NCBI GenBank assembly: GCA_947371645.1
Contig: CANBQJ010000143.1
Location: 1 to 9,494 of the forward strand
DNA from: Burkholderiales bacterium
GTDB taxonomy: Bacteria; Pseudomonadota; Gammaproteobacteria; Burkholderiales; Burkholderiaceae
DNA length: 9,494 nt
Direction: 5' to 3'
Shown: positions 5,532 to 9,494 of the stretch, piece by piece
Position numbering within the stretch: the stretch's first letter is position 1
Layout: every line of letters begins with the position of its first letter
Notes under the pieces: generated by a model
The model's database searches: none
What the model was told of the DNA's origin: nothing
Seen by the model: only the letters and a program-made list of their open reading frames with translations
Made by a program: the position numbers and the translations under genes

Positions 5532-6989
5532 TCAGCTGATGACGTGGTCGGCCGGCTTGAAGGCCTTGGCCATCTGGCGGAAGGTGAAACTGAAGCCGGG
5601 GAACATGGCGATCACGTGGCCGCTCTTGCTCTGGTACCAGCTGTGGCAACCACCCCAGTGCCACACCGTCTTTTTCATCTCGCGGTGGATCATGGCCGTG
5701 TAGTCGGCTTCGGCCTGGGCCTTGACCTCGATGGTCTTGCCCTGGCGTGCCTGCACCGACTGGATGGCCCGGCGGATGTACTCCATCTGTGCCTCGATCA
5801 CGAAGATGGCCGAGGTGTGGCCGATGCCGGTGTTGGGGCCGGTGACCACGAAGAGGTTGGGGAAGCCGGGCATGGCCGTGCCCAGGTAGGCACGAGGGTA
5901 TTCGGCCCAGACATCGGCCACCGACTGGCCGCCCTTGCCGATCACGGGGTAGGAGATCACGCCGTCGGTGGCGTCATAGCCGGTGGAGTAGACGATGAGG
6001 TCGACGTCCACCTGCTGGCCCCGGGCCGTGACGATGCCGCGCTCGTTGATCTCGGCGATGCCGTCGTCCTTGGCGTGCAGGGTGACGTTGGGCCTGGCCA
6101 GCGCCGGGTACAGCGTGCTCGACAAGATGATGCGCTTGCAGCCGATGGTGAAATCGGGCGTGACCGCGGCCTGCAGCTTGGGGTCTTTCAGCTGGGTGCG
6201 GATGTGCTTGAGCGCAGGCTGCTGGGCCACGAAGTTCAGCCCCGCCTTGGAGTACTTGAAGCCCAGCATGCGCATCTCCAGCTCCCAGTAGATGAAGGTG
6301 CGCACGGCCTTGTAGATCAGCTTGTTCTGGAGCAGGGCGCGCTGCCAGGGCTTGAACACGCGGTCGGGCCGCGGCAGCACCCAGTGCGGCGTGCGCTGGA
6401 ACACGTGCAGGTGCCCCACATCCGGCGCGATGGCCGGGATCACCTGGGCCGCGCTGGCACCGCTGCCGATGATGGCCACGCGCTTGCCTTGGTATGCGTA
6501 CTGGTGGTCCCAGTTGTTCGTGTGGAAGCTGTGGCCCTTGAAGGTGTCGCGACCCTTGAAGTTGGGGATCACCGGTGTGCTCAAGGGGCCCGAGGCGTTG
6601 ATCAGGAACTGGGCGGTGAACTCGCCCGCGCTGGCGGTGCTCACGCGCCACAGCGCCTTGGCCTCGTCCCACTGCACGCGGGTGACGTCGGCATTGAGCA
6701 GGGTCTTCTCGCGCAGGCCGTGCTTCTTGAGCACGAACTCGGTGTACTGCACCAGCTCGTCCTGCTCGGCGAACATCTGTGTCCACGGGTAGGGCTCGAA
6801 AGACAGCGAGTACAGCGGCGACTGCACGTCCACCGCTGCACCGGGATAGCTGTTCTGGCTCCAGGTGCCGCCCATCCAGGCGCGGCGCTCCAGGATGAGG
6901 AAATCCTCGATGCCGATGCGCCGCAGGTTGACGGCGGCAGCCTGGCCGCCGAAGCCGCTGCCGATGATGAGGGCGGTGTGGTGCTGCAT
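5532..6989 (-). CDS. Type I Baeyer-Villiger monooxygenase (flavin-dependent)
   Basis: 485 residues, at the shorter end for the family. An N-terminal FAD Rossmann motif GSGFGG (10-15) is followed by GGTW (40-43). The Baeyer-Villiger fingerprint FxGxxxHxxxW[PD] is complete as FKGHSFHTNNWD (150-161). A second Rossmann motif GSGASA (175-180) binds NADPH, and the late STGYD (335-339) fits the ATG-type motif. These soluble enzymes use FAD, NADPH and O2 to insert one oxygen next to a carbonyl, turning ketones into esters or lactones; some also oxidise sulfides. The cytosolic location is inferred from the lack of a signal peptide or membrane segment. The ATG lies 58 bp from the divergent tetR start, with only a weak Shine-Dalgarno sequence. 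Two genes away is an AlkB-like hydroxylase, so a role after subterminal or side-chain oxidation is plausible but unproven. The substrate cannot be told from sequence. Confidence 0.93.
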   Translation of the reverse strand: MQHHTALIIGSGFGGQAAAVNLRRIGIEDFLILERRAWMGGTWSQNSYPGAAVDVQSPLYSLSFEPYPWTQMFAEQDELVQYTEFVLKKHGLREKTLLNADVTRVQWDEAKALWRVSTASAGEFTAQFLINASGPLSTPVIPNFKGRDTFKGHSFHTNNWDHQYAYQGKRVAIIGSGASAAQVIPAIAPDVGHLHVFQRTPHWVLPRPDRVFKPWQRALLQNKLIYKAVRTFIYWELEMRMLGFKYSKAGLNFVAQQPALKHIRTQLKDPKLQAAVTPDFTIGCKRIILSSTLYPALARPNVTLHAKDDGIAEINERGIVTARGQQVDVDLIVYSTGYDATDGVISYPVIGKGGQSVADVWAEYPRAYLGTAMPGFPNLFVVTGPNTGIGHTSAIFVIEAQMEYIRRAIQSVQARQGKTIEVKAQAEADYTAMIHREMKKTVWHWGGCHSWYQSKSGHVIAMFPGFSFTFRQMAKAFKPADHVIS

Positions 6990-7016
6990 GTCTCAGATGT
7001 GATGTTGTGTGTCGTC

Positions 7017-7045
7017 AGTTTACAAGTGAAGACGATTGTCGTCAA
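7017..7045 (-). promoter_or_regulatory. Candidate sigma70 promoter of the Baeyer-Villiger monooxygenase gene
   Basis: On the minus strand TTGACG (7045-7040) is followed by a 17-bp spacer and TAAACT (7022-7017), which match 5/6 and 4/6 of the consensus. Transcription would start near 7010, about 20 bp before the ATG at 6989. Confidence 0.5.
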
Positions 7046-7047
7046 AT
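7019..7047 (+). promoter_or_regulatory. Candidate sigma70 promoter of the TetR-family gene
   Basis: TTTACA (7019-7024), a 17-bp spacer and TCAAAT (7042-7047) match 5/6 and 4/6 of the consensus. The predicted start point falls at about 7054, which is itself an in-frame ATG, so the message might be leaderless. It overlaps almost completely with the promoter on the other strand. Confidence 0.35.
7031..7043. promoter_or_regulatory. Inverted repeat GACGA-TTG-TCGTC, candidate TetR-family operator
   Basis: Perfect five-base arms around a three-base centre lie inside the spacers of both divergent promoters. GTCGTCA recurs at 7011-7017 and 7038-7044. A TetR-family dimer bound here would block both genes, the usual arrangement for a regulator beside its divergent target. 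The symmetry is short for this family, so the true site may be longer and degenerate. Confidence 0.45.
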
Positions 7048-7788
7048 ATGGGCATGCCCAAGACCTCCGCTCCCGCCACGACCACCGAGCGCCCAGCGCG
7101 CCCAGAGCGCCCATATGGCGGCGAATCGCCCGCGCAGCGCCTCAGCCGCCGGCGCGAGGCCTTCCTGGACGCCGGCCTGCAGTGCTTTGGCACCAGCGGC
7201 TACCGCCAGGCCACCGTGCGCCAGCTGTGCAAACAAGCCGAGCTGACCGACCGCTATTTCTACGCCTCGTTTGACACCATGGAGGACCTGCTGATCGCCG
7301 TCTACCAGCGCGAGTTCGACCGCCTGGAGCAAGCCCTGGTGCTGACGCTGTCCGCCTCACGCGACCTGGACGACGCCTTGCAGCACATCCGCGACGGCCT
7401 GGCCGCCGTGATCGGCATGGCCAGCGACCCGCGCGTGGCCCGCGTCTGCTGGCTGGAGGTGCTGGGCGTCAGCCCGCGCGTGGACGCGGTCTACAGCCAG
7501 TGCGTGGCCCGCTTTGCCGACCTGATCCTGCTGGTGGCACGCCAGCACCTGCCCGGCTGGCAACCCGAGCCCACCGAAGCCCGCGTGATGGGCGTGGCCC
7601 TGGTGGGCGCCATCAGCCAGACCATCACCCACTGGCTGCTCACCGGCCGCGAAGCCAGCCAGGCCACGCTGGTGCAGGCCACCTCGCGGGTGTTTGAAGG
7701 CCTGTTGCTGCTGATCCGTGACCGCTCGACGCCCAGGCAGCCTGCTCCAAGGCCATCACCCAAGGCCGCACGCCAACATCGGCCTTGA
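7048..7788 (+). CDS. TetR/AcrR-family transcriptional regulator
   Basis: 246 residues from the ATG at 7048. A proline/threonine-rich N-terminal tail (about residues 4-28) precedes the DNA-binding domain RRREAFLDAGLQCFGTSGYR. The helix-turn-helix TVRQLCKQAELTDRYFY (56-72) is followed by a typical MEDLLIAVYQREF. The rest is an alpha-helical ligand-binding region and is not assignable to a known effector. It is divergent from the Baeyer-Villiger monooxygenase and probably represses it until a ketone-type substrate appears; that role is inferred from position. Start choice is loose: TTG 7036, ATG 7048 and ATG 7054 all fit and none has a strong ribosome binding site. The C-terminal tail (PRQPAPRPSPKAARQHRP) is basic and proline-rich and ends 11 bp from the convergent yebB stop. 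Confidence 0.9.
   Translation: MGMPKTSAPATTTERPARPERPYGGESPAQRLSRRREAFLDAGLQCFGTSGYRQATVRQLCKQAELTDRYFYASFDTMEDLLIAVYQREFDRLEQALVLTLSASRDLDDALQHIRDGLAAVIGMASDPRVARVCWLEVLGVSPRVDAVYSQCVARFADLILLVARQHLPGWQPEPTEARVMGVALVGAISQTITHWLLTGREASQATLVQATSRVFEGLLLLIRDRSTPRQPAPRPSPKAARQHRP
7761..7787. terminator. Hairpin across the tetR stop codon, possible weak terminator
   Basis: CAAGGCC (7761-7767) pairs perfectly with GGCCTTG (7781-7787) around a 13-base loop. CCAAGGCC also occurs at 7747-7754, so either copy could form the left arm. It sits between convergent genes, but no T tract follows on either strand. Confidence 0.25.
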
Positions 7789-7799
7789 CCGACGACCCC

Positions 7800-8423
7800 T
7801 CACCGCGCGGCAGACAGGCCTTCGCCGACGTGGCCGTCCAGGCAGGGCTGCAGGCGCGCATCGCGGTACAGGCTGGCGGGCGTCAGCGTGCGGCGTGCCC
7901 AGGGCATGCGCCCACCAAACCACAGGCGCCAGAAGCCCTGCCTGGCCTGGGGGTTGGCGCTCAGCAGCTGGGCAAAAGTCTGCACCTCACCGAGGGCCAC
8001 ACCCCTGGCCTCTTGCACCACCTCGCGCACAAAGCGTGAACAGAACTGGCGGCGGCCATCCAGGTTGAAGCCGGTGGCGTACCAGCGGCCCAGGCGGCGC
8101 TGCGTGGCCTGGGCCAGGCGCGTGCGCTCGTCCACCGTCCAGGCGCCGGCCAAACGCATCACCGCCACGCGGTGGCCTGCGCCTGCCCGCTCCGAGCGCG
8201 CCACGAAGCCAGACCAGGTGCCGATGCGGGACAGCGGGTAGGTGCTCTCGGCGATCAGCGGCTCGGGGCCGTCCGTGGCGACAACGATGCCCACATGGTT
8301 GGTCCAGCAGGCGGTGGCCGCCGCCACCTCCAGGAAAGGGCGCGCGGTGACGCGGGTGAAAACGATGTCGCCCACGGCCAGGTCGGCGGGGTGAGGCAGA
8401 TGAGGTGAACGGCGTCGAAACAT
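7800..8423 (-). CDS. yebB: YebB-type permuted papain-like (YiiX/YebB, NlpC/P60 clan) enzyme
   Basis: 207 residues, close to the roughly 200 of E. coli YebB. The family pattern is clear: VGDIVFT near the start, CWTNHVGIVV, IAESTYPLS, YATGFNLDGRRQFCSRFV, LGEVQTFAQLLSANP, and a C-terminal stretch with MPWARRTLTPASLY. In the permuted papain fold the catalytic order is His, Glu, then Cys; H43, E59 and C128 fit this. Members are predicted thiol hydrolases or acyltransferases; the substrate of YebB is unknown to me. No signal peptide is visible, so it is probably cytoplasmic. The ATG at 8423 is chosen because AGGAG (8430-8434) stands six bases before it; the upstream in-frame extension has no family resemblance. 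It is convergent with tetR, with 11 bp between stops, and downstream of tapT in the same direction with a 133-bp gap. Confidence 0.87.
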   Translation of the reverse strand: MFRRRSPHLPHPADLAVGDIVFTRVTARPFLEVAAATACWTNHVGIVVATDGPEPLIAESTYPLSRIGTWSGFVARSERAGAGHRVAVMRLAGAWTVDERTRLAQATQRRLGRWYATGFNLDGRRQFCSRFVREVVQEARGVALGEVQTFAQLLSANPQARQGFWRLWFGGRMPWARRTLTPASLYRDARLQPCLDGHVGEGLSAAR

Positions 8424-8429
8424 GTCGGA

Positions 8430-8434
8430 CTCCT
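8430..8434 (-). promoter_or_regulatory. Ribosome binding site AGGAG that fixes the yebB start
   Basis: AGGAG with six-base spacing to ATG 8423, the clearest Shine-Dalgarno sequence in the window. Confidence 0.65.
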
Positions 8435-8490
8435 GGCTTGGGATGGGGGAGCCACTGTCGCCTTGTGCGTGCCAAATGGCCAGCATTTTG

Positions 8491-8540
8491 TACCAGGTTG
8501 CCTGCACAGGCACTTTGGGTATCGTCTAGCGATACCTGGT
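8491..8540. repeat. Nested inverted repeats between tapT and yebB
   Basis: Three perfect inverted repeats lie within 50 bp. TGCCTG and CAGGCA (8499-8512) form one. GGTATCG and CGATACC around TCTAG (8518-8536) form another. ACCAGGT (8492-8498) and ACCTGGT (8534-8540) enclose both, sharing ACC with the second. Single-stranded, this could fold into two stem-loops or a three-way junction. It lies in the yebB leader or promoter region and behind the tapT stop. No T tract follows either stem. Confidence 0.5.
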
Positions 8541-8556
8541 CATGGGCGCTTCGCGC

Positions 8557-9183
8557 TCAGCGGGTGGGCCGCCAGGCCATCAGGCCGTCCACCCAGGACT
8601 CGAAAGCCTGCAGGAGGGGCCTGTAGCGATCGGCATCCTGCTCGATGTGGCCCAGAGCCAGCACCACCGCCTCCAGGGTGGAGAGCTGGCCCGCCTGATG
8701 GGCCTTGCGCACGCGGTAGCGTTGGCCATGTGCAGCCAGCAGCTCGGCGGGCACCGCGACGCGTGGCAGTTGCGCCAGGGCCGGCTGGGCGCGCAGCATC
8801 TGGCGGCTCTGGCGCCAGGTGCCGTCCAGCACGATCAAAGCATTCACCCGGCTTGCTTCGGCCACGGCTGCCGCAGCGGCTTCGGGTCGGGCGACATGGA
8901 CGGCGTCGGTGGGAAACAGCAGCGCCGTCCCAGGCACCAGCCAGTCAGCCGGCAAGGGCGCCTCCAGTTGATCCGGTGGCGACACCTGCAGCGCACACCG
9001 CGCCAGAGACAGGCGCAGCAAGGTGGCGCTGCCCTTCGCGTGGCCCACCTCATCGGGGTGCTGCCAAAGCTGAACCGACACCGCATTGGCCGTGGGCCGC
9101 ACCCAGGGGCACAGGCAGGTGCGCACGGGTCGCTCGCAGCGCGCGCACAGGGGGCGGTGCGGCGCGGGCATCGCCGCGCTCAC
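8557..9183 (-). CDS. tapT: DTW-domain tRNA-uridine aminocarboxypropyltransferase (TapT/YfiP family)
   Basis: 208 residues. The DTW family signature is present: an N-terminal cysteine cluster (C13, C16, C23, C25 in CARCERPVRTCLC), the stretch QHPDEVGHAKGSATLLRL (41-58), the name motif DGTW in LDGTWRQSRQML (119-130), and RVRKAHQAGQLSTLEAVVLAL (157-177). E. coli TapT transfers the 3-amino-3-carboxypropyl group of S-adenosylmethionine to uridine 47 of tRNA, giving acp3U. The cysteines may hold a metal; this is inferred. The GTG start at 9183 overlaps the pepD stop as GTGA, which argues for translational coupling. An ATG at 9171 would shorten the protein by four residues. Orthology to TapT in particular, as opposed to another DTW subgroup, is likely but not certain. 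Confidence 0.88.
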   Translation of the reverse strand: MSAAMPAPHRPLCARCERPVRTCLCPWVRPTANAVSVQLWQHPDEVGHAKGSATLLRLSLARCALQVSPPDQLEAPLPADWLVPGTALLFPTDAVHVARPEAAAAAVAEASRVNALIVLDGTWRQSRQMLRAQPALAQLPRVAVPAELLAAHGQRYRVRKAHQAGQLSTLEAVVLALGHIEQDADRYRPLLQAFESWVDGLMAWRPTR

Positions 9184-9494
9184 GCGCTTGCGAGCTCACC
9201 TTGCGCCACGGCCTGCACGATGTCTTTCAGCAGCGTCCAGCAATGGGCCACGGTGGCCACTTCGACGGCTTCACCTGGCGCGTGCGCACCGCGGATGGTA
9301 GGCCCGAAAGACACGATGTCCAGGCCCGGGTGCTTGGCCGCCAGGATGCCGCACTCCAGCCCGGCGTGGATGACCTGCACGGCCGAATCGGCCTGGAAGC
9401 GCTGTTGGTAGACGCGTTGGCAGACCGCCAGCAAGGGTGATGCGGGGTTGGGCGCCCAGCCGGGGTAGGCCCCGCCGCAGTCGACCTGGCTGCC
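9180..9494 (-). CDS. pepD: Aminoacyl-histidine dipeptidase PepD (M20 family), C-terminal part
   Basis: The last 104 codons of a gene entering from the right edge. The visible part reads YPGWAPNPASPLL, then VIHAGLECGIL, IVSFGPTIRGAHAPGE and a final helix CWTLLKDIVQ. This is the C-terminal end of the M20 metallopeptidase PepD, which cleaves Xaa-His dipeptides such as carnosine in the cytoplasm. HAGLEC supplies the late metal-ligand histidine and glutamate region of the family, and GPTIxxxHxPxE is a conserved closing motif. The catalytic N-terminal part lies outside the window. The stop codon overlaps the tapT start by four bases, so the two genes form an operon. Confidence 0.88.
   Translation of the reverse strand, partial: GSQVDCGGAYPGWAPNPASPLLAVCQRVYQQRFQADSAVQVIHAGLECGILAAKHPGLDIVSFGPTIRGAHAPGEAVEVATVAHCWTLLKDIVQAVAQGELASA

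Noticed and set aside
5436..7274. A 612-codon open frame on the plus strand opposite the Baeyer-Villiger gene
   Set aside because: It is antisense to a gene with a complete family fingerprint, is rich in Gly, His, Val, Asp and Arg with no domain, and results from the codon bias of GC-rich DNA.
8424..8513. A 30-residue N-terminal extension of YebB
   Set aside because: The ATG at 8423 has AGGAG at ideal spacing and gives the family length; the extension has no family similarity and would cover part of the nested inverted repeats.

Overview
The window is GC-rich, tightly packed bacterial DNA. Product types and codon use fit a betaproteobacterium of the order Burkholderiales (Comamonadaceae or a relative). 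This placement is inferred from protein style; no rRNA or marker gene is present. Nine protein genes fill almost all of it. There is no gene-free stretch over 300 bases, and I saw no tRNA, rRNA, CRISPR array or insertion sequence.

Left part (1-2791): a two-gene oxygenase operon on the minus strand. A reductase with an N-terminal plant-type [2Fe-2S] domain is followed by an AlkB/XylM-type membrane di-iron hydroxylase that runs off the left edge. Diverging from it is an AraC/XylS-family regulator. The short shared control region holds three TGACA elements exactly 21 bp apart, a spacing typical of AraC/XylS operators.

Middle (2778-5523): a minus-strand gene of 867 codons for a membrane protein in which a complete diguanylate cyclase unit (entry motif, six membrane helices, helix, GGDEF domain) occurs twice in tandem. 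Both halves keep a GGEEF active-site loop and both lack the RxxD inhibitory site. Upstream of it lie three closely packed inverted repeats.

Right of centre (5532-7788): a type I Baeyer-Villiger monooxygenase and a divergent TetR-family regulator. Their promoters appear to overlap and share an inverted repeat. The membrane hydroxylase and this enzyme could act in one hydrocarbon-to-ester route (hydroxylation, ketone formation, oxygen insertion), but their regulators differ, so this is only a hypothesis.

Right part (7800-9494): housekeeping or poorly characterised genes, all minus strand. These are a YebB-type permuted papain-fold protein, a DTW-domain tRNA-uridine aminocarboxypropyltransferase (TapT type), and the C-terminal end of aminoacyl-histidine dipeptidase PepD. 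The last two overlap by four bases (GTGA) and look co-translated. A nested set of inverted repeats lies between the tapT stop and the yebB start.

The least ordinary item is the double diguanylate cyclase. Next are the 21-bp-periodic operator-like array and the shared BVMO/tetR promoter. I found no clear evidence of a wholly new defence or mobile system.
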